Shown here in pieces: positions 1-6,006 of a stretch of 8,026 nt of DNA. How positions within the stretch are numbered: position 1 is the stretch's first letter; the number at the start of each line of letters is the position of its first letter. Origin of the DNA: Vitreoscilla sp. (GTDB lineage: Bacteria > Pseudomonadota > Gammaproteobacteria > Burkholderiales > Burkholderiaceae); NCBI GenBank assembly GCA_014378125.1, contig JACMOG010000162.1, positions 1 through 8,026 on the forward strand, in the 5' to 3' direction. The position numbers and the translations under genes are program-made. A model generated the notes under the pieces. The model did not search any database and was not told where the DNA came from. It saw only the letters and a program-made list of their open reading frames with translations.

Positions 1-185
1 ACGCCCACGCTGGCCCAGAGGTTGTCGTGGGCCGCCGCCAGCGCGTGCACCGACTCGAACTCGTCCATCGCGGTGCAGATGCACAACGCGCCGCGGACGT
101 CGGCCGCGCGCATGTCGGCGAGGATGGCGTGCAGGCGGTCGTTGAGTTCGGGGAATGCCAGGTGGCAGTGGGAGTCGACGTACAT
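1..185 (-). CDS. TatD family hydrolase (metal-dependent DNase), N-terminal part only
   Basis: About 61 N-terminal residues are present; the gene runs off the left edge. The protein opens MYVDSHCHLAFPELNDR, with the D4-S-H6-C-H8 (HxH) metal-binding signature that begins the TIM-barrel of TatD-type amidohydrolases, and continues with an 'ADMRAADVRGALCICTAMDEFE' stretch typical of strand 2 and helix 2. Family members are cytoplasmic metal-dependent 3'-5' exonucleases/DNases. The ATG at 185-183 places HxH at the usual position; no good Shine-Dalgarno is visible, the nearest purine run (AGGA) lying about 16 nt away within a small inverted repeat. It sits downstream of pilZ on the same strand, the pilZ-tatD order known from other proteobacteria, so co-transcription is likely. 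Which TatD paralogue this is cannot be told from the fragment. Confidence 0.88.
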   Translation of the reverse strand, partial: MYVDSHCHLAFPELNDRLHAILADMRAADVRGALCICTAMDEFESVHALAAAHDNLWASVG

Positions 186-196
186 GTTCTATGGTT

Positions 197-226
197 CGTC
201 ATCCTGCGACTGCGCGGGGGATGACG
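197..226. repeat. Small inverted repeat (REP-like hairpin) just upstream of tatD
   Basis: CGTCATCC (197-204) is perfectly complementary to GGATGACG (219-226), with a 14-nt GC-rich loop that can add a few further pairs (GCG 206-208 with CGC 213-215). The right arm is also the start of the first 24-bp tandem unit. In the tatD transcript the hairpin would end 11 nt before the start codon. There is no T-run on either side, so a simple intrinsic terminator is unlikely. Confidence 0.6.
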
Positions 227-290
227 GTGTCCTGTTTGCTCAGGATGACCGCGGCCTTCTTGCGCAGGATGACCGCGGCCTGTTGGCTTC
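219..290. repeat. Three tandem 24-bp repeat units in the pilZ-tatD spacer
   Basis: Three consecutive units of exactly 24 bp start with GGATGAC at 219, 243 and 267. Units 2 and 3 share CAGGATGACCGCGGCCT (241-257 and 265-281, perfect); unit 1 is degenerate after GGATGACGG. The last two bases of unit 3 (289-290) fall in the pilZ stop codon. The array fills most of the spacer between pilZ and tatD. It looks like a short minisatellite or a cluster of REP-like half-sites; with only three abutting units and no spacers it is not CRISPR. Confidence 0.75.
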
Positions 291-675
291 AAATGGTCTG
301 CGTCGGCTTGGACGACGAAATGGACGTGCCCAGCACTTCCTCGATCCGCATCTTCAACAGCCGCGTCTTCTCGTCCACCGGAAAGCGCACGCCCACGCCC
401 TGCGTGCGGCCGCCCGGCGCGTTGGCGGGGGTGAGCCAGCCCACCTTGCCGGCCACCGGGTAGCGCTGCGGATCGCCCGGCAGCGTGAGCAGCAGGTAGA
501 TGTCGTCGCCCAGTTGGTAGTCGCGCGTGGTGGGCACGAACAGGCCGCCCTCGGCGAAGATGGGCATGTAGGCGGCGTAGAGCGCGCCCTTTTCGCGGAA
601 GACGAGCTGGATGACACTCGGCCGCGTGGAAGGCGGCGGCGGCGAAGGCATCACTGAATTCGGTTCATCTGGCAT
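289..675 (-). CDS. pilZ: PilZ, type IV pilus assembly protein
   Basis: A 128-residue protein matching the type IV pilus PilZ orthologue rather than generic c-di-GMP-binding PilZ domains. Diagnostic segments are LYAAYMPIFAEGGLFVPT (residues 32-49), LGDDIYLLLTL (55-65), VAGKVGWLTP (74-83) and GVGVRF (93-98), which closely follow Pseudomonas PilZ as I remember it. The c-di-GMP signatures (RxxxR and D/NxSxxG) are missing, as usual for this subgroup. In related bacteria PilZ is a small cytoplasmic protein needed for pilus biogenesis that works with the PilB assembly ATPase and FimX. The start at 675 gives a 20-residue variable N-terminus; a second in-frame ATG at 651-649 (Met9, before a proline run) is possible, and neither has a strong Shine-Dalgarno. 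tatD follows downstream, but holB, the usual upstream neighbour, is not here: a divergent dienelactone hydrolase gene occupies that side. Confidence 0.93.
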   Translation of the reverse strand: MPDEPNSVMPSPPPPSTRPSVIQLVFREKGALYAAYMPIFAEGGLFVPTTRDYQLGDDIYLLLTLPGDPQRYPVAGKVGWLTPANAPGGRTQGVGVRFPVDEKTRLLKMRIEEVLGTSISSSKPTQTI

Positions 676-684
676 CGTGCGCCT

Positions 685-690
685 AGTGTA
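685..690 (-). promoter_or_regulatory. Possible -10 hexamer for pilZ
   Basis: On the minus strand TACACT (4 of 6 matches to TATAAT) lies 9 nt upstream of the pilZ ATG. No convincing -35 box is found 16-18 nt further up. If used, transcription would start close to the ATG and give a leaderless or nearly leaderless message, which fits the lack of a clear Shine-Dalgarno. Weak, single-motif evidence. The rest of the 177-nt pilZ/dienelactone hydrolase spacer (676-852) shows only a TTGACT at 709-714 without a matching -10 and a GC palindrome at 785-794. Confidence 0.25.
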
Positions 691-852
691 GCCAGCTTCC
701 GGTCTGCCTTGACTTTTGGAATAGCCTGGTTTCGCCCGCCAGGACAAGATTTGCGACGCCCCGTCCCCGCGCGACGCAGGGATGCCGGGCCCGGGATATC
801 CTGGGGGTACTTCGCCGTCCCCCTCGGCACCCTCACCACGGGAATCCTGCAA

Positions 853-1752
853 ATGAGCGCACAGTTCGAATCCGAGACAAGCACCACGCCCGCCAGCGGC
901 GACCTGCGGCGGCGCGAATTCGTCGCGGCCACGGTGGCCACCGGCGTCGCCGCCACCGCCCTGCCCGCCGCCGCGGCCGCCCCGGCAGTCGTCGAGAAGA
1001 ACGTCACCATCACCACCCCCGACGGCACCTGCGACGCGGCGTACTTCCACCCCGCCACGGGCAAGCACCCGGCCGTCGTGATCTGGACCGACGCGTTCGG
1101 CCTGCGTCCGTCGATGCGCGACATGGGACGCCGCCTGGCCGCCGACGGCTACGCCGTGCTGGTGCCCAACCCGTTCTACCGCGTCGGCAAGGGCCCGTTC
1201 TACGAGACGGCGGCCGGCGTCGACTTCAAGGACAAGGCCACGTTCGAAAAGATCGGGCCGCTGATGGGCTCCATCGGCGCGCCCGGCGCGGCCGAGAAGG
1301 ACGCCGTCGAATTCGTGAAGTTCCTCGACGCCCAGCCCGAGGTGGACACGGCCCGCAAGATCGGCACCCAGGGCTACTGCATGGGTGGCGCGCTGGTGCT
1401 GCGCACGGCCGCGGCGGTGCCCGAGCGGGTGGGCGCCGGCGCTTCGTTCCACGGCGGCGGCCTGGTCACCGACAAGCCCGACGCGCCCTACACGCTCGCC
1501 CCGAAGATCAAGGCCCGCCTGCTGATCGCCATCGCCGGCAGCGACGACGACAAGCAGCCCGATGCCAAGGTGGTGCTGCGCAAGGCCTTCGACGACGCGC
1601 ACGTGCCGGCCCGCGTGGAGGTGTTCGCCGAGCAGCACGGCTGGTGCGTGCCCGACATGCCGATGAACGACGGCAAGCCGATCTACAACCGGGCCGATGC
1701 CGAACGCGCGTGGAGCGAGCTGCTGGCGCTGTACAAGAGCGCGTTGGCCTGA
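853..1752 (+). CDS. Dienelactone hydrolase family protein, Tat-exported
   Basis: A 299-residue alpha/beta-hydrolase of the dienelactone hydrolase (carboxymethylenebutenolidase-like) family. The nucleophile elbow is GYCMGG with Cys176; the acid lies in AGSDDDKQPD (most likely Asp232, among 231-233) and the base is His262 in EQHGWCVPDMP, a C-terminal signature typical of the family. Asp80 in TDAFGLR stands where the classical enzyme has Glu36. The N-terminus carries a Tat signal: three arginines (19-21) in RRREFVAA, then an alanine-rich hydrophobic stretch with AxA cleavage options near residue 45, so the enzyme probably works in the periplasm. The family hydrolyses lactones and esters; the substrate here is unknown. 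ATG 853 is chosen because it gives the complete Tat signal and has GGGA 9 nt upstream; the frame is open back to 709 but that part is not protein-like. It diverges from pilZ and converges on the helicase gene. Confidence 0.92.
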   Translation: MSAQFESETSTTPASGDLRRREFVAATVATGVAATALPAAAAAPAVVEKNVTITTPDGTCDAAYFHPATGKHPAVVIWTDAFGLRPSMRDMGRRLAADGYAVLVPNPFYRVGKGPFYETAAGVDFKDKATFEKIGPLMGSIGAPGAAEKDAVEFVKFLDAQPEVDTARKIGTQGYCMGGALVLRTAAAVPERVGAGASFHGGGLVTDKPDAPYTLAPKIKARLLIAIAGSDDDKQPDAKVVLRKAFDDAHVPARVEVFAEQHGWCVPDMPMNDGKPIYNRADAERAWSELLALYKSALA

Positions 1753-1801
1753 AGGGGTCTGGCATCTCCCGCGTACCCGCGGGCAATGCCTGACCCCTTC
1801 A
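1750..1801. terminator. Bidirectional terminator-like hairpin spanning both stop codons
   Basis: A 52-nt imperfect palindrome: the 16-nt arms 1750-1765 (TGAAGGGGTCTGGCAT) and 1786-1801 pair with one mismatch (T1760 with T1791), followed by a 2x2 internal loop and an inner stem CCCGCG/CGCGGG (1768-1773 with 1778-1783) closing a TACC tetraloop. The arms start exactly with the stop codons of the two convergent genes (dienelactone hydrolase TGA 1750-1752, helicase stop 1801-1799), so the inverted repeat fills the whole space between them. AAGGGG/CCCCTT gives a short A/T edge but no T-run. Its layout fits a terminator serving both directions, or a REP-type element settled there. Confidence 0.75.
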
Positions 1802-3883
1802 AGCCCAGCGGTCGCGGACGCGCGCCGCCAGGTCGATCCTGACCGCCGGCAGCGTGACCGGCCCGGCCGCGCCCTCGGCGCCCGCCGGACGCTGCGCCGA
1901 CACGCGCTCGAAATACGCCCCCACGTTGTCCGTGATGAATCGCGACAACGACGCGTACACATGCCGGTCGCCATGCCGCGCCTGCTCCGACACGAAGAAG
2001 CGCTGCGGCGCCAGCAGCTCCAGGTGCTGCTTGGCGCGCGTCATGCCGACGTACAGCAGGCGCCGCTCCTCGGCGATCTGCTTGGCGTCTCCGGTGCTCA
2101 TCTCCGACGGGATGCAGCCGTCCACCACGTTGAGGATCTGCACGGCGCCCCACTCCTGGCCCTTGGCCGAATGGATGGTGGACAGGATCATGTAGTCCTC
2201 GTCCAGGTGCGGCGGCCCCGCCTCGTCGCTGGAGGCCGCGGGCGGATCGAGCGTGAGCCCGGTGAGGAAGCGTTCGCGCGCCGAATAGCCGCGGGCGATC
2301 TGCGTGAGCTGCGCCAGGTCGGCCTGGCGCGCCGGCGCGTCCTCGTGCGTGCGTTGCAGGATGGGCAGGTACCAGGCGTTGACGGCCTCCAGGTCGGCCG
2401 GCCAGGCCGGCGCGTCGCGCAGGCGCGTCCACAGCGCGGTGAAGGCCGCCCAGTCGTCGCGCACCGCGGCGGGCATCGCGTGGTCGACCACGGTCGACTC
2501 AGGCGCGGCCGACGCCTCCATCGCATCGAGCAGTTTGCGCGCGTTGGCCGGCCCCACGCCCGGCACCAGCTGCGCCACGCGGAAGCCGGCCAGGCGGCTG
2601 CGCGGGTTCTCGGCCCAGCGCAGCGCGGCCAGCACGTCCTTCACGTGGGTGGACTCCAGGAACTTCAGGCCCCCGAACTTCACGAACGGGATGCGGCGTC
2701 GCGTGAGCTCGAGCTCGACCGCGGCCGAGTGATGCGCAGTGCGGAACAGCACGGCCTGCTGCTTCAGCCGGATGCCTTCCTCGCGCCAGGCCAGCACGCG
2801 GTCGGCCACCTGGCGCGCCTGGGCCATCTCGTCGGGCACGGTGACGATGCGCGGGCGCGCCGACGAGGGGCGGTCGCACCACAGCGTCTTGGCAAAGCGC
2901 TCGGGCGCCTCGGCGATGACCGCATTGGAGGCGTCGAGGATGGGCTGCGTGGAGCGGTAGTTGCGCTCCAGCGCGATCACGCGCGCGGGCGGTGCGAACT
3001 GCTGCGGGAAGTCGAGGATGTTGCGCACCTCGGCCGCGCGGAACGCATAGATGGACTGCGCGTCGTCGCCCACCACGGTGAGCCCGCGACCGTCGGGCCG
3101 CAGCCCGCGCAGGATGGCGGCCTGCAGGCGGTTGGTGTCCTGGTACTCGTCCACCAGCACGTGGTCGAAGCGCGCGGCCACGTGCGGCGCGAGCTCGGGC
3201 GCCTCCATGAGCGCCTGCCAGTACAGCAGCAGGTCGTCGAAATCGAGGCTGTGCTGCTGCGCCTTGGCGGGGCGGTAGGCCGCGAACAGCTGGCCCAGCT
3301 CGGTCTCCCAGCCCAGGCACCACGGGAACGCCTCGCGCAGCACGCCGTCCACCGTGCCCTGGCTGTTGACCACGCGCGAGTAGAGGGACAGGCACGTGGC
3401 CTTCTGCGGGAAGCGCAGCCTGGTGGCGGCCAGGCCTTGCGACTGGCGCACCAGGGCCATCAGGTCTTCGGAGTCGGCGCGGTCGAGCACGGTGAAGTCG
3501 GTGGGCAGGCCGATGGCCTCGGCGTAGTCGCGCAGCAGGCGCGCGCCGATCGCGTGGAAGGTGCCGGCCCAAGGCAGCGCGGGCGGCCGCGTGGTGGCGG
3601 GCAGGCCCAGCGCCTGGTGCACGATGCGGCCGGCGCGATGCGCCATCTCGCCCGCGGCGCGACGCGAGAACGTGAGCAGCAGCAGCCGGTGCGGGTCGGC
3701 GCCGCGCTGGATGAGGTGGGCCACGCGCGCGGCCAGCGTCATCGTCTTGCCGCTGCCGGCGCCGGCGATCACCAGCAGCGCGCGCGGGTCGCCATCGGCG
3801 CCGTGGCGTACCGCGTCGCGCTGCGCGTCGTTGAGGCTCTCGAACGGGTCGGCGACGGGCGGCGGCGAAAGGACGGCGGACAT
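1799..3883 (-). CDS. UvrD/Rep family ATP-dependent DNA helicase (SF1A)
   Basis: A 694-residue superfamily 1A helicase with all motifs in order: Q-motif LNDAQRDAV (17-25), Walker A AGAGSGKT (40-47), Ia LTFSRRAAGEM (about 70-80), Ib GTFHAIGARLL (about 108), Walker B DEYQD (245-249), III VVGDDAQSIYAFR (270-282), IV ERNYRST (306-312), V TIHSAKGQEW (around His571) and VI YVGMTRAK (Thr615-Arg616). Such enzymes unwind DNA 3' to 5' in repair and replication restart. Size and domain order are close to UvrD/Rep/PcrA (about 670-725 aa), but motif V reads KGQEW followed by LNVVDGCIPS instead of the usual KGLE(F/W), which marks a separate subfamily, so I do not name it uvrD. The ATG at 3883 is used because the Q-motif then lies at the normal distance; in-frame ATGs at 3898 and 3961 are possible. 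No clear Shine-Dalgarno. It diverges from the desaturase gene with 76 nt between starts. Confidence 0.92.
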   Translation of the reverse strand: MSAVLSPPPVADPFESLNDAQRDAVRHGADGDPRALLVIAGAGSGKTMTLAARVAHLIQRGADPHRLLLLTFSRRAAGEMAHRAGRIVHQALGLPATTRPPALPWAGTFHAIGARLLRDYAEAIGLPTDFTVLDRADSEDLMALVRQSQGLAATRLRFPQKATCLSLYSRVVNSQGTVDGVLREAFPWCLGWETELGQLFAAYRPAKAQQHSLDFDDLLLYWQALMEAPELAPHVAARFDHVLVDEYQDTNRLQAAILRGLRPDGRGLTVVGDDAQSIYAFRAAEVRNILDFPQQFAPPARVIALERNYRSTQPILDASNAVIAEAPERFAKTLWCDRPSSARPRIVTVPDEMAQARQVADRVLAWREEGIRLKQQAVLFRTAHHSAAVELELTRRRIPFVKFGGLKFLESTHVKDVLAALRWAENPRSRLAGFRVAQLVPGVGPANARKLLDAMEASAAPESTVVDHAMPAAVRDDWAAFTALWTRLRDAPAWPADLEAVNAWYLPILQRTHEDAPARQADLAQLTQIARGYSARERFLTGLTLDPPAASSDEAGPPHLDEDYMILSTIHSAKGQEWGAVQILNVVDGCIPSEMSTGDAKQIAEERRLLYVGMTRAKQHLELLAPQRFFVSEQARHGDRHVYASLSRFITDNVGAYFERVSAQRPAGAEGAAGPVTLPAVRIDLAARVRDRWA

Positions 3884-3889
3884 GGCGCA

Positions 3890-3895
3890 ACTGTA
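3890..3895 (-). promoter_or_regulatory. Possible -10 hexamer for the helicase gene
   Basis: On the minus strand TACAGT (4 of 6 to TATAAT) ends 6 nt before the helicase ATG at 3883, which would put the transcription start at or near the start codon. No matching -35 is visible and there is no Shine-Dalgarno. It resembles the arrangement seen upstream of pilZ. Weak evidence. Confidence 0.2.
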
Positions 3896-3899
3896 CATC

Positions 3900-3928
3900 C
3901 ATACAGATCTCGGGATGGACCCTAGAAT
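3900..3928 (+). promoter_or_regulatory. Putative sigma-70 promoter of the desaturase gene
   Basis: TAGAAT at 3923-3928 matches the -10 consensus in 5 of 6 positions. CATACA at 3900-3905, 17 nt upstream, matches only 3 of 6 of the -35 consensus. Transcription would begin near 3935, leaving a short leader that contains the strong ribosome binding site at 3950-3954. It lies in the 76-nt divergent spacer shared with the helicase gene, so the two promoters may interfere. Confidence 0.5.
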
Positions 3929-3949
3929 CGCCCGACACACATTTCCTGG

Positions 3950-3954
3950 GGAGG
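3950..3954 (+). promoter_or_regulatory. Strong ribosome binding site deciding the desaturase start
   Basis: GGAGG at 3950-3954 (within GGGGAGGAATGC) lies 5 nt before the ATG at 3960. A second ATG at 3956, in another frame, is only 1 nt from the site and opens a frame with no protein-like sequence, so 3960 is the true start. Confidence 0.8.
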
Positions 3955-3959
3955 AATGC

Positions 3960-4817
3960 ATGAGGATCTACAACGTCATCGGATGGGCGCTCATCGTCGT
4001 CTACGCGGTCGCCTGCATGGCCGCCGCGCCCGCCGCCATCGGCCCGTGGGCCGGCCTGGCCATCGCCGCCGCCTACTTCCTGGCGTGCTGGTTCGTCGGC
4101 GGCGTCTACCTGTCGTGCGTCATCCACATGGGCATCGCCCATCGCGCGCTCGACTACCAGCCGTGGTTCGTCAAGACGCTCACGGTGGTCAACAACCTGT
4201 TCTTCGTCTACATCGACCCGGTGAGCTGGACCAACCGCCACCGGCTGCACCACCGCTATGCCGACCACGCCGGCGACCCCAACAAGCTCGCCGCCGACGG
4301 CGCGTGGCGCACGCTGTGGCTGTGCCTGTTCCCCTACAAGACCGACGTGAACGTGGCCACCGACGAGATCTTCAAGTCGTGGCCGTTCCGCCTGGTGTCC
4401 AACTGGGCCTTCGCCGTGGGCAGCCAGGTCTTCAGCATCTGGCTGCTGTCGGTGCTGGTGCACGACCTGCGCTTCGCGCTGGTGATGTGGGGCGTGTTCC
4501 GCGTGTTCGCGTTGTGGATCAACATGGTCCAGAACTACTGGACGCACGACCGCCGCTACGGCTACCGCCACCACGACGACGACCGCGACAACGCGATGAA
4601 CATCGGCGAATGGCTGCCCGTGACGATGACGTTCAGCGCCTGCCTGCAGAACAACCACCACCACTCGCCCGGCATGCTGCGCCTGAGTCACACCGAGTCG
4701 GAATACGACTTCGGTTTCACCGCCGTCAAGGCGATGAAGCGGCTCGGGCTGGTGCGGGCGACCACGACCGGGATGCAGATCCCCAAGGAAGTGGGACTGA
4801 CCGCGGTCGGGTTCTAG
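3960..4817 (+). CDS. Membrane fatty acid (acyl-CoA type) desaturase
   Basis: A 285-residue integral membrane di-iron enzyme with the three histidine boxes of the acyl desaturase family: HMGIAH (His56, His61), HRLHH (His94, His97, His98) and QNNHHH (Gln230 to His235, where many bacterial relatives have E/HNNHH). Hydrophobic segments at about 5-25, 30-55, 73-88, 135-160 and 165-180 bracket the boxes, as expected for active-site histidines facing the cytoplasm. Such enzymes put a double bond into a fatty acyl chain using O2 and an electron donor, adjusting membrane fluidity; regiospecificity cannot be read from sequence. The section between boxes 2 and 3 includes NYWTHDRRYGYR and DDDRDNAMNIGEW, which fits the usual conserved region. 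The start is set by the strong Shine-Dalgarno. It ends tail-to-tail with a second di-iron membrane enzyme, sharing a CTAG at the stops. Confidence 0.92.
   Translation: MRIYNVIGWALIVVYAVACMAAAPAAIGPWAGLAIAAAYFLACWFVGGVYLSCVIHMGIAHRALDYQPWFVKTLTVVNNLFFVYIDPVSWTNRHRLHHRYADHAGDPNKLAADGAWRTLWLCLFPYKTDVNVATDEIFKSWPFRLVSNWAFAVGSQVFSIWLLSVLVHDLRFALVMWGVFRVFALWINMVQNYWTHDRRYGYRHHDDDRDNAMNIGEWLPVTMTFSACLQNNHHHSPGMLRLSHTESEYDFGFTAVKAMKRLGLVRATTTGMQIPKEVGLTAVGF
4814..4817. other. Overlapping convergent stop codons in a CTAG palindrome
   Basis: The desaturase stop TAG (4815-4817, plus) and the sterol desaturase family stop TAG (4816-4814, minus) share the palindrome CTAG. The two genes overlap by 4 nt with no intervening sequence, and I see no terminator hairpin around the junction, so transcripts from both sides probably run into the opposite gene. 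Confidence 0.9.
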
Positions 4818-5956
4818 ACCTGCGGCGCCTTCCTGCGACGGGTGAACGGATAGATCGCCTGCCGCCAGAACCCGCGCGGCAGCGTCTCGTCGTGCAGGCC
4901 GTAGGTGTGCGGCCAGCTGTCGCCCTCGGGCAGGTAGTGGGTGCCGAAGAGCTTGTCGATCCACGGGAAGTGGATGGCGAAGTTCTTGTCGATGGCCTCT
5001 TCCTGCGACGTGTGGTGCCAGTGGTGGTAGCGCGGCAGGATGATGAAGGGTTCCAGCCAGCGCAGCGTCGGGCCGAAGTTGCAGTGCGTCCACGTGGCGT
5101 GGATCGTGACGAACAGCAGGTAGGCCACGATGATGTCGTGCGGAAAGATGAACATCATCGGGATGAGCATGAAGCCGCGCAACGCCACGTCGTCGACCAG
5201 GTGCGAGCGCGAGCCGGCGATCCAGTCGAGCGACTTCGACGAATGGTGGATGGCGTGGAAGCGCCACAGCCATGGCACCGTGTGGAACAACCGGTGCGCG
5301 GCGTACTCCGACAGGTCGGCCACCAGCACCGCCAGGAAGAACTGCAGCAGCCACGGCAACTGGTGCATGGTCTCCAGCACCGCGGGGATGCCCAGGTACT
5401 TGGTGAGCTGCGTGGCCGGCAGCAGGATCAGGAACGACGTGATCTGGATGGGCAGGTGAGTGGACAGGAAGTACCCGATGTCCAGCAGCCACTCGTCGCG
5501 GAACACGCTCTGCTCCTTGTAGGCCGGCCACAGCACCTCGATGGGCGAGAAGATGAGCGTCATCAGAAGCAGGTCGAGCAGGAACCAGTCGAGCCCGATG
5601 GCCGGCCCCGCGTGCAGCGTCTGGTTGATGGGCACGCTGGCGCCGCCCAGCAACGTGGCCACCAGCGCCAGCGCCATGCCCGTGAGCGCCAGCACCTTCT
5701 TGCGCCGCAGCATGGCCGAGATCACGCCCAGCACGATGGCGCCGATGATCACGCCCTGGATGACGATGCGCATGACGGCCATCGGATAGAACGCGCGCAG
5801 CTCGGGCGAGGTCAGCAGCTGCGGAAAGTGCAGGCAGACCACCGCGCCGAGCGCCAGCACGCCGAACAGCGCCGACAGGACGCCGCTCCACCAGCCGGTG
5901 CCGAAGTGGCTGGGGTCGTCGTCGCCGAAGACCTGGTTGATCTTTTGTTCCAGCAT
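4814..5956 (-). CDS. Sterol desaturase / fatty acid hydroxylase family membrane protein
   Basis: A 380-residue polytopic protein of the fatty-acid hydroxylase superfamily. The histidine clusters are H221RLFH225, H234AIHH238 followed by SSKSLDW and His252, His286/His291, and HHWHH (311-315), the di-iron ligand set of the family; the C-terminal FGTHYLP segment is also typical. Hydrophobic segments fall at about 24-43, 62-79, 89-105, 122-138, 160-180, 203-217 and 262-285. The catalytic domain occupies roughly residues 120-345, so the first ~110 residues form an extra membrane region with about three segments. Members hydroxylate or desaturate lipids (fatty acids, sterols, carotenoids, ether lipids); the substrate here is unknown and bacteria usually lack sterols. 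ATG 5956 is supported by GGGAGAA at 5969-5963. It lies 50 nt downstream of the GNAT gene on the same strand, and its stop overlaps that of the convergent desaturase. Confidence 0.9.
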   Translation of the reverse strand: MLEQKINQVFGDDDPSHFGTGWWSGVLSALFGVLALGAVVCLHFPQLLTSPELRAFYPMAVMRIVIQGVIIGAIVLGVISAMLRRKKVLALTGMALALVATLLGGASVPINQTLHAGPAIGLDWFLLDLLLMTLIFSPIEVLWPAYKEQSVFRDEWLLDIGYFLSTHLPIQITSFLILLPATQLTKYLGIPAVLETMHQLPWLLQFFLAVLVADLSEYAAHRLFHTVPWLWRFHAIHHSSKSLDWIAGSRSHLVDDVALRGFMLIPMMFIFPHDIIVAYLLFVTIHATWTHCNFGPTLRWLEPFIILPRYHHWHHTSQEEAIDKNFAIHFPWIDKLFGTHYLPEGDSWPHTYGLHDETLPRGFWRQAIYPFTRRRKAPQV

Positions 5957-5978
5957 GCCTTGTTCTCCCTTTGCGCCG

Positions 5979-5984
5979 ATCTTA
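5979..5984 (-). promoter_or_regulatory. Possible -10 box upstream of the sterol desaturase family gene
   Basis: On the minus strand TAAGAT (4 of 6 to TATAAT) lies in the 50-nt gap after the GNAT gene, 22 nt upstream of the ATG at 5956 and upstream of its Shine-Dalgarno. The -35 region (about 6002-6007) has no good match. It may provide a separate start in addition to read-through from mltB and GNAT. Confidence 0.3.
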
Positions 5985-6006
5985 GCGAAGGCAGGCGGCA
6001 GGACGC

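Noticed and set aside
219..290. Repeat array considered as a CRISPR
   Set aside because: Only three abutting 24-bp units, no unique spacers between them, and no cas genes.
709..714. TTGACT as a -35 box for the dienelactone hydrolase gene
   Set aside because: No acceptable -10 hexamer lies 16-19 nt downstream, and the start codon is about 140 nt away.
785..794. CCGGGCCCGG palindrome in the leader of the dienelactone hydrolase gene
   Set aside because: Only 10 bp with no loop, in very GC-rich sequence; not enough to call an operator or a riboregulator.
289..1974. A 561-codon extension of the PilZ frame back through the dienelactone hydrolase region
   Set aside because: Only the last 128 residues are PilZ-like; the rest is antisense to a convincing hydrolase gene.
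1697..3925. A 742-codon open frame on the plus strand opposite the helicase gene
   Set aside because: The translation is dominated by R, G, A, H and Q without domains, while the minus frame encodes every SF1A helicase motif. High GC lowers stop frequency on the antisense strand.
2499..5891. An 1130-codon open frame on the minus strand crossing the helicase, desaturase and hydroxylase genes
   Set aside because: It is an antisense or out-of-frame shadow of three well supported genes, with low-complexity composition and no recognisable motif.
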